DNA of 64,000 nucleotides from assembly GCF_026672375.1 (NCBI RefSeq), contig NZ_JAPPRA010000001.1:2356001-2420000 (forward strand). Direction: 5' to 3'. The translations under genes and the position numbers were made by a program. The stretch's first letter is position 1. The number at the start of each line of letters is the position of its first letter. This stretch comes from Caulobacter sp. SL161 (GTDB lineage Bacteria; Pseudomonadota; Alphaproteobacteria; Caulobacterales; Caulobacteraceae). Under the pieces are notes generated by a model. The model saw only the letters and a program-made list of their open reading frames with translations. It had not been told where the DNA came from and ran no database searches. Below are positions 28,268 to 37,544 of this stretch, piece by piece.

Positions 28268-29164
28268 ATGGTGGCTGGATTGTCCTGGTTGGGACGACTG
28301 GGCGTATCCCAGGCGACCGATCTGGCGGAGAGCGCCGCGCGCGAAGCCGCCGCTCGGGCCGAGGCGAACGCCCTGAGGGCTCGCCTCGACAAGCTGGAGG
28401 CGCAGGTCGCCCTCACCGAGCGCTACTTCACCGAAGCGTTCTGGAGCGCGCTGGATGTGGCCTATGAGCCGATCCTGGCGCAGCGCCCCCTGACCTGCAT
28501 CGTCTGCGGGCATACGGACGGCCGCAATGGCTTCGAGATTCGCGAGGACCGCTGCTATTTCGGCGGCGGCCGCCTCGAACGCTATGTCTGCCCGGGCTGC
28601 GACTGCGTTTTCGGCCCGCAGAAGTACCTGGATCTCGCTGAGGCCTTCGTCGGCAAGGACTATCAGGTCCTCTATTCTCGTTATGCCGAGGGCGACACCA
28701 CGGCGAACGAACTGCGCGCCTTTCGGTCGCTAAAGGCCGAACCGGGCGGCCGGTATCTGGACTGGGGTGCGGGCGGGGGCTGGAATCGCACCCTGGAGAC
28801 ACTCAAGGGCGAAGGGTGGGACATTGTCGCCCATGAGCCGAACGCCGCCGGCGCCATCGCCGAGAGCGGAGCCCAGGTCTGGGATGGGGCATCCGGCGGG
28901 TTCGACGGGATTTTCTCAAACAACGTCATCGAGCATTTTCGGGACCCCGTCGCGCAGTTCGAGGCCTTCCATGCGTTGTTGAAGCCGGGCGGCAAGATGG
29001 CGCACGCGTCGCCTTGCTATGACTACTGCTTTGCCTTCACCCGATTTCATTCCGTTTTTCTGCTCGGCAGATCGTCGAATATTTTGGCGGAACGCACCGG
29101 TTTCAGGGTTGTCGACAGCGAGCGAGATGGTGAATACATCAACCACGTGTTTCAACGAGTCTGA
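28268..29164 (+). CDS. Class I SAM-dependent methyltransferase with zinc-ribbon-like insert
   Basis: Protein of 298 residues. An N-terminal helix rich in Ala, Arg and Glu (about 17-60) is probably coiled coil. Two CxxC pairs follow (CIVCGH near 77-82, CPGCDC near 113-118), suggesting a zinc-binding element. A Rossmann methyltransferase domain covers about 155-280, with the SAM motif [14 protein letters not shown] and the post-I acidic residue in VAHEPN. ATG 28268 has GAGAGGG upstream. The substrate is unknown. It sits between fabG and acpP, where most bacteria have no such gene, and its 3' third looks less GC-rich than its neighbours. Confidence 0.82.
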   Translation: MVAGLSWLGRLGVSQATDLAESAAREAAARAEANALRARLDKLEAQVALTERYFTEAFWSALDVAYEPILAQRPLTCIVCGHTDGRNGFEIREDRCYFGGGRLERYVCPGCDCVFGPQKYLDLAEAFVGKDYQVLYSRYAEGDTTANELRAFRSLKAEPGGRYLDWGAGGGWNRTLETLKGEGWDIVAHEPNAAGAIAESGAQVWDGASGGFDGIFSNNVIEHFRDPVAQFEAFHALLKPGGKMAHASPCYDYCFAFTRFHSVFLLGRSSNILAERTGFRVVDSERDGEYINHVFQRV

Positions 29165-29328
29165 TCGTCTCAACCGTTGAAGCCGCCCGCCGCCAGAGCG
29201 GTTCGCGGGAGACCGGCGCCGCTGGTCACCCGAAAAAGAACGTGATAGGCGGTGGCCCGACGAGCCGTGGTGATCTCTCTGGGAGGGGGACTGCGGCTTC
29301 TGAATTTGATCAAGAGGGACTGAACAGA

Positions 29329-29565
29329 ATGTCCGACATTCTCGAGCGCGTGCGTAAGATCGTCATCGAGCACCTGGATGCCGATCCCGAGAAGGTCACC
29401 GAGAAGGCTTCCTTCATCGACGACCTGGGCGCCGACAGCCTCGACAACGTTGAGCTGGTGATGGCGTTCGAAGAAGAGTTCGACATCGAAATCCCGGACG
29501 ACGCCGCCGAGCACATCCAAACGGTCGGCGACGCCGTGAAGTTCATCACGGAAAAGACCGCCTAA
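29329..29565 (+). CDS. acpP: Acyl carrier protein
   Basis: Acidic protein of 78 residues carrying the growing acyl chain. The phosphopantetheine is attached to Ser37 in [14 protein letters not shown]. The length and helix pattern are canonical. It has its own 164-base upstream gap and a strong hairpin downstream, consistent with much higher expression than the flanking fab genes. Confidence 0.97.
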   Translation: MSDILERVRKIVIEHLDADPEKVTEKASFIDDLGADSLDNVELVMAFEEEFDIEIPDDAAEHIQTVGDAVKFITEKTA

Positions 29566-29573
29566 GGTCTTCG

Positions 29574-29594
29574 GGTTCGCATTGTTCGCGAACC
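29574..29594 (+). repeat. Hairpin directly after acpP
   Basis: Perfect 7-base-pair stem GGTTCGC / GCGAACC with a seven-base loop, starting nine bases after the acpP stop. No T tract follows. It may stabilise the acpP 3' end. Confidence 0.5.
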
Positions 29595-29603
29595 GGAGTA
29601 TTT

Positions 29604-29653
29604 CCGCCGCGCCGCACGGGCTCTTGCCATCGTGCGCGCGGCGGTTTTCGTTT
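29604..29653 (+). terminator. Terminator between acpP and fabF
   Basis: A 14-base-pair GC stem with one bulged C (29604-29618 with 29631-29644), a 12-base loop and then TTTTCGTTT. Confidence 0.75.
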
Positions 29654-29731
29654 GAGGCCAAGATTCGCGGTGGCGCGGAGTGGGGGTCTTTCCCACATCC
29701 GGCGTCCCGCATCGAAGGTTGGGAGTGAGCC

Positions 29732-31012
29732 ATGCGTAGAGTCGTCGTCACGGGTATCGGCCTGCTGACCCCGCTCGGCCAGGGTGTCGACATCACCTGG
29801 AAGAACATCCTCGCCGGCAAGTCCGGCGCGAACCGCATCAGCGCGTTCGACCCCACCGACTATTCGTGCCAGGTCGCCTGCGAGGTGCCGCGCGTCGATG
29901 GTCGTGGCGGCGGCGGCCCGGACGTCGAAGGCGCGTTCGACCCTGACCAGACCATGAGCCCGCGCGATCAGAAGCGCGTCGATGACTTCATCCTGTACGG
30001 CGTCGCCGCCGCCGATGAGGCCATCAAGGATTCGGGCTGGGTTCCGGAAACCGACGAGGACAAGTGGCGCACGGGCGTCATCCTCGGCTCGGGCATCGGC
30101 GGTCTGTCGACCATCGCCGACACGGCGCTGGAGCTTGAGGCCAAGGGCCCGCGCCGCGTCAGCCCGTTCTTTATTTCCTCGGCCCTGATCAACCTCATCT
30201 CGGGCCAGGTCTCGATCAAGTACGGCTTCAAGGGTCCGAACCACGCGGTCGTGACGGCCTGCGCCACGGGCGCCCATGCGATCGGCGACGCCGCGCGCCT
30301 GATCAAGTATGGCGACGCCGACGTGATGATCGCCGGCGGCGCCGAAGCGGCCGTCTGCAAGGTCGGCATCGCCGGTTTCCAGGCCTGCCGCGCGGTGGCC
30401 ACCGCGTTCAACGACACGCCCGAAAAGGCCTCGCGTCCCTATGACAAGGACCGCGACGGCTTCGTGATGGGCGAGGGCGCCGGGGTGCTGGTGCTGGAAG
30501 AGTACGAACACGCCAAGGCCCGCGGCGCCAAGATCTATGCCGAAGTCGCAGGCTATGGCCTGTCGGGCGACGCCTACCACATCACCGCCCCGTCGGAAGA
30601 CGGCGAGGGCGGCGCGCGCGCCCTGGCCGCAGCCGTTCGTGACGCGGGCCTGCAGCCTTCGGATATCGACTATGTGAACGCCCACGGCACCTCGACCATG
30701 GCCGACGGCATCGAGGCCAAGGCTGTGGAGAAGTTCCTGGGCAACCACGCGGCCAATGTTGTCATGTCCTCGACCAAGTCGATGACGGGCCACCTCCTGG
30801 GCGCGGCCGGCGCGATCGAGGCGGCGTTCTCGATCCTGGCCATCCGTGACCAGATCGCCCCGCCGACCATCAATCTCGACAATCCCGATGTCGAGGTCGC
30901 GATGAATCTCGCCCCGCACAAGGCCGTGCCGATGAAGATCGATGTGGCTGTGTCCAACAGCTTCGGCTTCGGCGGCACCAACGCCTCTGTCGTGTTCAAG
31001 AAGGTCTCGTGA
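29732..31012 (+). CDS. fabF: 3-oxoacyl-ACP synthase II
   Basis: Condensing enzyme of 426 residues that elongates acyl-ACP. The catalytic triad is visible: Cys177 in TACATGAH, His318 in NAHGTST and His354 in KSMTGHLLGAAG. The C-terminal SNSFGFGGTNASV is canonical. The GTGA overlap with mltG means fabF and mltG are co-translated. Confidence 0.96.
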   Translation: MRRVVVTGIGLLTPLGQGVDITWKNILAGKSGANRISAFDPTDYSCQVACEVPRVDGRGGGGPDVEGAFDPDQTMSPRDQKRVDDFILYGVAAADEAIKDSGWVPETDEDKWRTGVILGSGIGGLSTIADTALELEAKGPRRVSPFFISSALINLISGQVSIKYGFKGPNHAVVTACATGAHAIGDAARLIKYGDADVMIAGGAEAAVCKVGIAGFQACRAVATAFNDTPEKASRPYDKDRDGFVMGEGAGVLVLEEYEHAKARGAKIYAEVAGYGLSGDAYHITAPSEDGEGGARALAAAVRDAGLQPSDIDYVNAHGTSTMADGIEAKAVEKFLGNHAANVVMSSTKSMTGHLLGAAGAIEAAFSILAIRDQIAPPTINLDNPDVEVAMNLAPHKAVPMKIDVAVSNSFGFGGTNASVVFKKVS

Positions 31013-32109
31013 GCAAGACGTCGCCCCCTCGCGCCCGCGCTCCCAAGGGGGCGGGCTCCCGCCGTGAGACGGCCACCGCCGGCCGTCGCATGATGAGGGC
31101 CCTGCTCGGGGCCGCCGCCACGCTGGTCGTGGTCGGCATGGTCGCCCTGTTGGGCGCGGCCTGGGTCTATAACGGTCCGGGCCCTGCGGCCAAGGGTGGC
31201 GACAAGACTACCGTTGTCCTGCGCAAGGGCGCCAGCCTGCCCGAAATCGCCTCCAGCCTGGAGCGCGGCGGCGTGATCCGCTCAGCGTCGATCTTCATGA
31301 CCGCCGCCAAGGTCACCGGCGCGGCGCGGACGCTGAAGGCCGGCGAGTACGAGTTCAACAGTCGCGCTTCGATGGCCCAGGTGCTGGACGCGGTTCGCCG
31401 CGGCCGGATTGTCCGTCACTGGATCACCATCCCCGAGGGCCTGACCTCGGACATGGTCATGGACATCCTCAACAAGTCTGCGGTGCTGACGGGGAGCGCC
31501 GCCACGCCGCCTGAAGGCGCGATCCTGCCTGAGACCTACGAAGTGCAACGCGGCGAGGATCGCGCGGCCGTCCTGCAGCGCATGATGGACGATCGCGATG
31601 CGGTGCTGAACGCCCTGTGGGCCGATCGTGCGTCGAGCCTGCCCTTTTCGACCAAGGAAGAGGCCGTCATTCTGGCCTCGATCGTGGAAAAGGAGACGGG
31701 CCTGGCTGAGGAGCGGCCGCGCGTCGCCGCCGTGTTCGTCAACCGCCTGCGGACCGGTATGCGCCTGGGCTCCGACCCGACCATCATCTACGGCATCTCG
31801 CGGGGACGCCCGCTGGGGCGCGGCATCTTCCTGTCGGAACTGCGCCGCCTGACGCCCTACAACACCTATCTGATCGACGGCCTGCCGCCGACGCCGATCG
31901 CCAATCCCGGCCGCGCGGCCCTGGCGGCGGTGATGAACCCGCCCAAGAGCGAAGATCTGTACTTCGTGGCCGACGGCACCGGCGGGCACGTGTTCGCCCG
32001 GACGCTGGAAGAGCACAACGCCAATGTCGCCAAGTGGCGTCAGATCGAGCGTGAACGCGCCGGCAAGGCGCCGGCCAAGCCGGCCGCTGCGCCGCTGGCC
32101 GGGGGCTGA
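31009..32109 (+). CDS. mltG: Endolytic murein transglycosylase MltG
   Basis: Protein of 366 residues that cuts nascent glycan strands and helps set their length. A basic cytoplasmic N-terminus precedes one membrane helix (about 27-50). A LysM-like segment follows (LRKGASLPEIASSLERGGVI), then the YceG/MltG catalytic domain with the active Glu in ASIVEKETGL (about residue 227) and the motif LGSDPTIIYG. A proline/alanine-rich tail ends the protein. Start is GTG 31009, overlapping the fabF stop. Confidence 0.93.
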   Translation: MSKTSPPRARAPKGAGSRRETATAGRRMMRALLGAAATLVVVGMVALLGAAWVYNGPGPAAKGGDKTTVVLRKGASLPEIASSLERGGVIRSASIFMTAAKVTGAARTLKAGEYEFNSRASMAQVLDAVRRGRIVRHWITIPEGLTSDMVMDILNKSAVLTGSAATPPEGAILPETYEVQRGEDRAAVLQRMMDDRDAVLNALWADRASSLPFSTKEEAVILASIVEKETGLAEERPRVAAVFVNRLRTGMRLGSDPTIIYGISRGRPLGRGIFLSELRRLTPYNTYLIDGLPPTPIANPGRAALAAVMNPPKSEDLYFVADGTGGHVFARTLEEHNANVAKWRQIERERAGKAPAKPAAAPLAGG

Positions 32110-32112
32110 GGC

Positions 32113-32994
32113 ATGCCACTGTCGGGTATGACAGGGTTCGCGCGTGTGGAAGGCGCGCACGGCGCCTGGTCGTGGGCGGTAGAGGCCCGCAGCGTCAATG
32201 GCCGCAACCTTGAGACCCGCTTTCGCGGCCCGCCGGGCTTCGAAGGCCTGGAGCGCGCCGCGCGTGACGGGGCGCAAGCGCGGTTCCAGCGCGGCCAGCT
32301 GACCGTCAACGTCCAGGCCAAGCGGGCGGAGGTCTCTGGCGAGACCCGGGTGAATGTCCAGGTCCTTGAGCGCTACCTGACCGCGGGCGGTCCGTACGTG
32401 GCCACCGGCATGATCGCCAAGCCGAGTCTGGATGGTCTGCTGGCGCTCAAGGGCGTGATCGAGGCCCGCGAGGATGAAGACGACGCCGAGACGCGCGCGG
32501 CGGTCGAGGCCGCCATGGCCGCTACAATCGCTCAGGCCCTGGACGGCCTGAAGACGGCGCGCCTGGAAGAGGGGGCGGCGCTGGATCCGATCCTGAGCGG
32601 CCTGGTCGCCCGGATCGAGCAACTGACCGCCCAGGCCGAGGCTGAAGCCGCCGGCCAGCCAGCGGTGATTAAGGAGCGCTTCGCCCGACGCATGACCGAA
32701 CTGGTCGGCGAGGCCGCCAGCGAGGATCGCATCGTTCAGGAAGCCGCCGCCCAGGCGGTGAAGGCCGATGTGCGCGAGGAACTGGACCGCCTGGCCAGCC
32801 ACGTGGTGGCCGCGCGCGGTCTGCTGTCGGGCGAGGGCGCTTCGGGTCGGCGGCTCGACTTCCTCTCCCAGGAATTCATGCGCGAATCCAACACCCTCTG
32901 CTCGAAATCGGCCCTGACCAGCCTGACCGCGATCGGTCTGGAGCTGAAGGCCGTCATCGAACAGTTCCGCGAGCAGGTTCAGAACGTTGAATAA
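32113..32994 (+). CDS. YicC family endoribonuclease-type protein
   Basis: Protein of 293 residues. The N-terminal YicC domain begins MPLSGMTGFARVEG with the typical SVNGRNLETRFRGP. The C-terminal DUF1732 domain ends with RRLDFLSQEFMRESNTLCSK. Members of this family are linked to RNA turnover and stationary-phase survival. The gene starts 3 bases after mltG and overlaps gmk by 8 bases. Confidence 0.92.
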   Translation: MPLSGMTGFARVEGAHGAWSWAVEARSVNGRNLETRFRGPPGFEGLERAARDGAQARFQRGQLTVNVQAKRAEVSGETRVNVQVLERYLTAGGPYVATGMIAKPSLDGLLALKGVIEAREDEDDAETRAAVEAAMAATIAQALDGLKTARLEEGAALDPILSGLVARIEQLTAQAEAEAAGQPAVIKERFARRMTELVGEAASEDRIVQEAAAQAVKADVREELDRLASHVVAARGLLSGEGASGRRLDFLSQEFMRESNTLCSKSALTSLTAIGLELKAVIEQFREQVQNVE

Positions 32995-33628
32995 ATCCCA
33001 TTATCCCCATCGTGGTCTGCTGCTGATGGTCGTCGCCCCGTCGGGTGTCGGCAAGACGTCGCTGACCCGCCGCCTCGTCTCCGATCATGGCGACCTGCAT
33101 CTGTCGATCAGCGCGACCACGCGCGATCCGCGTCCTGGCGAGCACGATGGCAGGGACTATCACTTCGTCTCGCGCGACAAGTTCCAGGGCATGCTGGCCG
33201 AGGACGCGTTCCTGGAATGGGCCGAGGTCTACGGAAACTTCTACGGCAGCCCCAAGGCGCCGATCATGGATGCGCTGAGCCGCGGCGAAAGCGTGCTGTT
33301 CGACATCGACTTTCAAGGCGCGATGAAGGTGCACAAGCAGGCCGGCGCTGACAGCGTGCTGGTCTATATCCTGCCGCCGTCGCTGGCCGAGATGAGCCGT
33401 CGTCTGCACACCCGCAGCCAGGATAGCGAAGAGGTCATCCACCGCCGTCTGTCGCGGGCCAAGGACGAGGTCGCGGCCTGGGAGCAGTTCGACTACGTCA
33501 TCCTCAATGACGATTTCGACCGGGCCTATGCTGATCTGGCCCACATCTACCACGCCGAACGGCTGAAGCGGGCGCGCAACCCGTGGATCGGCGATCTGGT
33601 CAGTAATCTTCTGAAGGAAGAGATCTAG
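32987..33628 (+). CDS. gmk: Guanylate kinase
   Basis: Enzyme of 213 residues converting GMP to GDP. The P-loop is APSGVGKTS. The GMP-binding region includes SISATTRDPRPGEHDGRDY, and the lid has RRLSRAKDE. A TTG start at 32987, inside the end of the YicC gene (TTGAATAA), gives 17 residues before the P-loop strand, a normal spacing. A later ATG would place the P-loop almost at the terminus. Confidence 0.95.
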   Translation: MNKSHYPHRGLLLMVVAPSGVGKTSLTRRLVSDHGDLHLSISATTRDPRPGEHDGRDYHFVSRDKFQGMLAEDAFLEWAEVYGNFYGSPKAPIMDALSRGESVLFDIDFQGAMKVHKQAGADSVLVYILPPSLAEMSRRLHTRSQDSEEVIHRRLSRAKDEVAAWEQFDYVILNDDFDRAYADLAHIYHAERLKRARNPWIGDLVSNLLKEEI

Positions 33629-33734
33629 GGCGGGCGACGAGCCTGCCGGCCGACGCATCGGTTTCCGTCGCGCAGGCCGTCCTGGACAAGGGCGGTCCGC
33701 GCCCCGCCGGGCGCGTTGGCGACATGTGTGCGCT

Positions 33735-35402
33735 TCAATACAAGGATCGCGGCGGCGTCTGTAGCCTGAAGACGCAGGTCAGACCTTCGGGCGCGTAGTC
33801 GAACTCCGAGGCGCCGGAGAGATCGCCTCTCAGGCTCGATGAGATCAGGCGCGAGCCAAAGCCGCGTCGGGACGGCGGCTTGACCGGCGGGCCGCCCCGC
33901 TCGCGCCAGATCAGGCGCAGACGGGTGCGGCTTTCCATGGTCCAGGAGACCTGGATCCGGCCGGCGTCGGTGGACAGCGCGCCATACTTGGAGGCGTTCG
34001 TGGCCAGTTCATGCAGGATCATGGCCAAGGCCACGGCGGCGTTCGGGGCCAGCGGCGTTGCGGGTCCTTCGATGCTCACCTGGGTCGCATAGGGCTGCAG
34101 CGCTTCGGCGACCAGTTCGCCAAGGTCCGCGCCTTCCCAGCTGCGGCGCGTGAGCAGATCGTGCGCGCCGGCCAGGGCCAGCAGGCGCTCGTTGAACTGG
34201 GCCAGACCAAGCTCGCCGCCTCCCTTGAGGCTGTGCCGGGCCAAGGATTGAACCACTACCAGGGTGTTCTTCACCCGATGGTTCAGCTCGTTGATCATCA
34301 ACTGCTGACGCTCGGCGGCCGCGCGGGCCTCTTCTTCGCGGTGATGCAGGATCTCCGCCGCGGCGCGAAGCGAACCGCGGACCTCGGCGATCTCTTGCAG
34401 GGCGGAAGGCGCCGGGGCCAGGGGCGCGCCCGCCGCCAGGGCCTCGGCCTCGGCGACGAGACCGCGTACGTCGCGCGAGATGGGACGCGCAAACGCCAGA
34501 GCGGCCATGACGCCCAGGGCGATCATCAGCGCCGACCCCAACAGGGCAGGGCCAAGTGACCCAAGGATGGTCCGGTTCAGTTCATCGTGCGGCACGCCCA
34601 CAATGAAGGTCCAGCCATAGGTCGGGGAGCGGCTGAACGCTGACAGCGTCTGGACGCCGTCGAGCGTATGGGTGTCGACGACGCCGTCCTGCGCCAGGGC
34701 CATGGCTCTTTGCATGTCGAGGCTGGCATGGCGACCCAGCATCTTCTCCTGGTCGTGCGACCTCGCCAGGAGGGCGGCGTTGCGGTCGACGATGCTGGCG
34801 GTCCAGGTCTCGGGCAGGCCCTGGCCGGTCATCAGGGCATGAAACACCGCCGGGTGCTGCATGTAGGCCAGCACGAAGATCTGTCCATCCACCAGCACCG
34901 GCATGTTGACGCCGATGATGGGACCCGCATTGGGGCGCGGGATCAGATTGCTGACGTTGGACTTGCCCGTGGTCATCTCGCGCCAGCTCTGTTCGCTGGG
35001 GGGCGCATTGGGCGGCGGCGCGCCGGCCGGCATGCGGGTGTTGATCCACTGCCGGTCTTTGTCCATCAGCACGATCCAGCCGTCGCGGCCGTCGACGGCT
35101 TCTCGCGCCTGCTTCTCGAAGGTGGCCAGATCGCCCTGCGACAAGGCGGGGGACACGGCCAAGCCCTGCAGCACGCTCTGGCCCTGACCGATCTGGCGGT
35201 CCGTGGCCAGGGACAAGGCGCGGGTTGTGGTCACCAACTGGGCGGCGAAGCGCCGTTGCCCTTCGGTGTACTGCACGGCCACCAGAGCGGCCATCAGCAG
35301 GATGGCAGGGGCGGCGAGGGTCAGCGCCATGAACAACAGACGCCGCGTGACCGTCGAAGGCGCTCTTGTCGCGCTGTTGGTGGTCACATCCGCCCCGCTC
35401 AA
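33735..35402 (-). CDS. Membrane sensor histidine kinase, HWE type
   Basis: Protein of 555 residues. Two membrane helices (about 23-45 and 285-310) flank a periplasmic sensor domain of Cache type. A short linker leads to the kinase: the phospho-acceptor His in INELNHRVKNTL (about 367), the N-box HELATNASKYGAL and the WxE signature IWRERGG. These three features define the HWE/HisKA_2 class common in alphaproteobacteria. No response regulator is adjacent, so its partner is elsewhere. It is convergent with gmk. Confidence 0.9.
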   Translation of the reverse strand: MSGADVTTNSATRAPSTVTRRLLFMALTLAAPAILLMAALVAVQYTEGQRRFAAQLVTTTRALSLATDRQIGQGQSVLQGLAVSPALSQGDLATFEKQAREAVDGRDGWIVLMDKDRQWINTRMPAGAPPPNAPPSEQSWREMTTGKSNVSNLIPRPNAGPIIGVNMPVLVDGQIFVLAYMQHPAVFHALMTGQGLPETWTASIVDRNAALLARSHDQEKMLGRHASLDMQRAMALAQDGVVDTHTLDGVQTLSAFSRSPTYGWTFIVGVPHDELNRTILGSLGPALLGSALMIALGVMAALAFARPISRDVRGLVAEAEALAAGAPLAPAPSALQEIAEVRGSLRAAAEILHHREEEARAAAERQQLMINELNHRVKNTLVVVQSLARHSLKGGGELGLAQFNERLLALAGAHDLLTRRSWEGADLGELVAEALQPYATQVSIEGPATPLAPNAAVALAMILHELATNASKYGALSTDAGRIQVSWTMESRTRLRLIWRERGGPPVKPPSRRGFGSRLISSSLRGDLSGASEFDYAPEGLTCVFRLQTPPRSLY

Positions 35403-35484
35403 AAAACCGCGCGAAGCTGGAGGGCGGAGGGCGCTGCGTCAATAGGCCACAGCTGTCGCCGCCCGCTCGGCTGACGCTTCGGGT

Positions 35485-35604
35485 TTAGCCCGCCGTCATG
35501 ACAGGCGCCCGCGCCGTGATGGGAGCGGCGCGATGACCGTCCACCAACACCGACAGCGCGGCCAGCGACAGCAGGGTGCAGATCAGGATCAGGCGGATGG
35601 CCAC
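35485..35604 (-). CDS. Small hydrophobic protein, 39 residues
   Basis: A short reading frame starting with GTG 35604. The ribosome site GAGGAG lies six bases upstream. The product begins MAIRLILICTLLSLAALSVL, a single membrane helix or signal peptide, followed by a short polar tail (DGHRAAPITARAP). It starts 63 bases after the rsmA stop on the same strand, so it is probably on the same transcript. Function unknown. The clear ribosome site and hydrophobic pattern support a real gene. Confidence 0.5.
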   Translation of the reverse strand: MAIRLILICTLLSLAALSVLVDGHRAAPITARAPVMTAG

Positions 35605-35667
35605 GGCGCTCTCCTCGGCTTACGGGACCATCAAGCGGCGCCGTGGATGAACCGAAGCTGAAAGGCG

Positions 35668-36498
35668 CTACTGGTCCACGCCGCCCAGCGTCGCCCTTGC
35701 CAGATCTAGGAAGCCCGCAAGGTCGATCACCTCGGCCCGGGCGTCCGGGCTGACGCCGGCGCGCTCGCAAAGATCGGCCCCGCCCAGCGCCTTGAGGCTG
35801 GATCGCAGCATCTTGCGCCGTTGGCCGAACGCGGCGGCGGTCACACGCTCCAGCGCCGCGACCACCTCGGCGGGCGGCGGTTCAGCCTTGGGAACGAGGC
35901 GGACGACGGCCGAGGCCACCTTGGGCGGCGGCGTGAAGGCCTTGGCCGGCAGGTCCATCACGGTCCTGGCCTCGCACAGCGTCTGGGCGATGACGGCCAG
36001 GCGTCCGTAGGCGTCGTCGCCCGGTTGCGCGACGATCCGGTCGGCGACTTCCTTCTGGAACATCAGGGTCATCGACAAAGGGCGGAACGGGCCTGTCAGC
36101 CAGTTGATCAGCAGCTGGGTGCCGACGTTGTAGGGCAGGTTGGAGACCACGTGCGCCGGCCCGCCGGCAGCCTGGGCGGCGTCGACCTTGAGGGCGTCGC
36201 CTTCCACGAGTTCTAGACGCCCCTCGGCCACTTCGGCCACTTCGGCCAGGAGCGGCAGGAAGCGGCTGTCCTTCTCGATCGCCACCACACGCGCGCCGGT
36301 CTCGAGCAAGGCGCGGGTCAGGCCTCCGGGACCGGGGCCGACCTCGACGACGGTGTCGCCCTCGCCAACCTGAGCCAGGCGCGCGATCTTGCGGGTGACG
36401 TTCAGGTCCAGCAGGAAGTGCTGGCCAAAGCTCTTGCGCGCCATCAGGTCGTGGCGTTCCAGGGCCTCGCGCAGGGGCGGCAGATCGGCCAGGCTCAT
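35668..36498 (-). CDS. rsmA: 16S rRNA (adenine(1518)-N(6)/adenine(1519)-N(6))-dimethyltransferase
   Basis: Enzyme of 276 residues (also KsgA) dimethylating two adenines near the 3' end of 16S rRNA, a late step of 30S assembly. KSFGQHFLLD, the SAM motif VEVGPGPGGLTRALL and the catalytic NLPYNVGTQ are present. ATG 36498 follows GGAG; GTG 36513 is an alternative. It lies 44 bases after pdxA in the run lptD-surA-pdxA-rsmA. Confidence 0.95.
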   Translation of the reverse strand: MSLADLPPLREALERHDLMARKSFGQHFLLDLNVTRKIARLAQVGEGDTVVEVGPGPGGLTRALLETGARVVAIEKDSRFLPLLAEVAEVAEGRLELVEGDALKVDAAQAAGGPAHVVSNLPYNVGTQLLINWLTGPFRPLSMTLMFQKEVADRIVAQPGDDAYGRLAVIAQTLCEARTVMDLPAKAFTPPPKVASAVVRLVPKAEPPPAEVVAALERVTAAAFGQRRKMLRSSLKALGGADLCERAGVSPDARAEVIDLAGFLDLARATLGGVDQ

Positions 36499-36542
36499 CT
36501 TGTGTCTCTCCACCTGTCTATCCGACGGATAGGCAGGCCGTT

Positions 36543-37544
36543 CTAAACGCCGCGACGGGCGGCGATCTTGGCCGCCAGCTGGATGGCGGCGATCAGGCTA
36601 TCGGCCCGGGCGATCCCGCGTCCAGCGATGTCGAAGCCGGTGCCGTGGTCAGGCGAGGTCCGCACGATGGGCAGGCCCAGGGTGATGTTCACGCCGCCCC
36701 AGAAGTCCAGCATCTTCACCGGGATCAGCGCCTGGTCGTGGTACATGCACAGCACCCCGTCGTAGCGCGCCCGGGCCTCAGGATGGAACAGGGTGTCGGC
36801 GGGCGAGGGGCCGGACGCCTGCACGCCCAGCGCGCGAAGCGCTTCGACCGCCGGCGCGATGATGTCGATTTCCTCGCGTCCCAGGGCGCCGCCTTCGCCG
36901 GCGTGCGGGTTCAGCGCCGCTACGGCCAGGCGCGGCTCGGCGATGCCGAAGTCCTTGCGGAGGGCCTGGGCGGTGACAAGCCCACTGTTGATGATGGCCT
37001 CGGTCGTCAGCGCCGACGGCGCCTTGGCCAGCGCGGTGTGGATGGTCACGAGCGTGGCGCGCAGGTCACCCGCCGCCAGCATCATCACCGGGCCCCTTGC
37101 GCCCACCATGCTGGCCGCCGCCGTCAGTTCGGCCAGGAACTCGGTATGGCCGGGGAACTGGAAACCGGCCTCGTAAAGCGGGGCCTTGGCGATCGGCGCG
37201 GTGATCAGGCCGCTGACGGCGCCCGACAACGCCAGCCCGACCCCTGTCTCGATCCAGCGGATGATCTGGGGCGCGTGGCTCGGGGAAGGGCGGCCGGAGA
37301 CAACCGGCGAAAGCACGGGAATGTCGAGGACAGGGAGCGCGTCAGGGAAAACCTGGGCGGCTTCCTGCGGCCGGGTGACGGCGCGCACCTTCACGCCGCC
37401 GCCGGCCGAGGCCAGAAGCTGTGCGTCGCCGATCACGACGAAGGTGGGGCCGTCCTGCCGTAGCGCACGCCAAGCCTTGGCGATGATCTCCGCGCCGACG
37501 CCGGCCGGATCGCCGGCGCTGATGGCGAGGGGGCGCGACGTCAC
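36543..37544 (-). CDS. pdxA: 4-hydroxythreonine-4-phosphate dehydrogenase
   Basis: Enzyme of 333 residues in pyridoxal phosphate synthesis; it oxidises 4-phosphohydroxy-L-threonine. Metal-binding histidines are seen in FPGHTEFLAEL, ALNPHAGEGG and CMYHDQALIP. It starts AISAGDPAGVGAE. Start is GTG 37544, overlapping the surA stop by four bases (GTGA), so it is coupled to surA. Confidence 0.95.
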   Translation of the reverse strand: MTSRPLAISAGDPAGVGAEIIAKAWRALRQDGPTFVVIGDAQLLASAGGGVKVRAVTRPQEAAQVFPDALPVLDIPVLSPVVSGRPSPSHAPQIIRWIETGVGLALSGAVSGLITAPIAKAPLYEAGFQFPGHTEFLAELTAAASMVGARGPVMMLAAGDLRATLVTIHTALAKAPSALTTEAIINSGLVTAQALRKDFGIAEPRLAVAALNPHAGEGGALGREEIDIIAPAVEALRALGVQASGPSPADTLFHPEARARYDGVLCMYHDQALIPVKMLDFWGGVNITLGLPIVRTSPDHGTGFDIAGRGIARADSLIAAIQLAAKIAARRGV

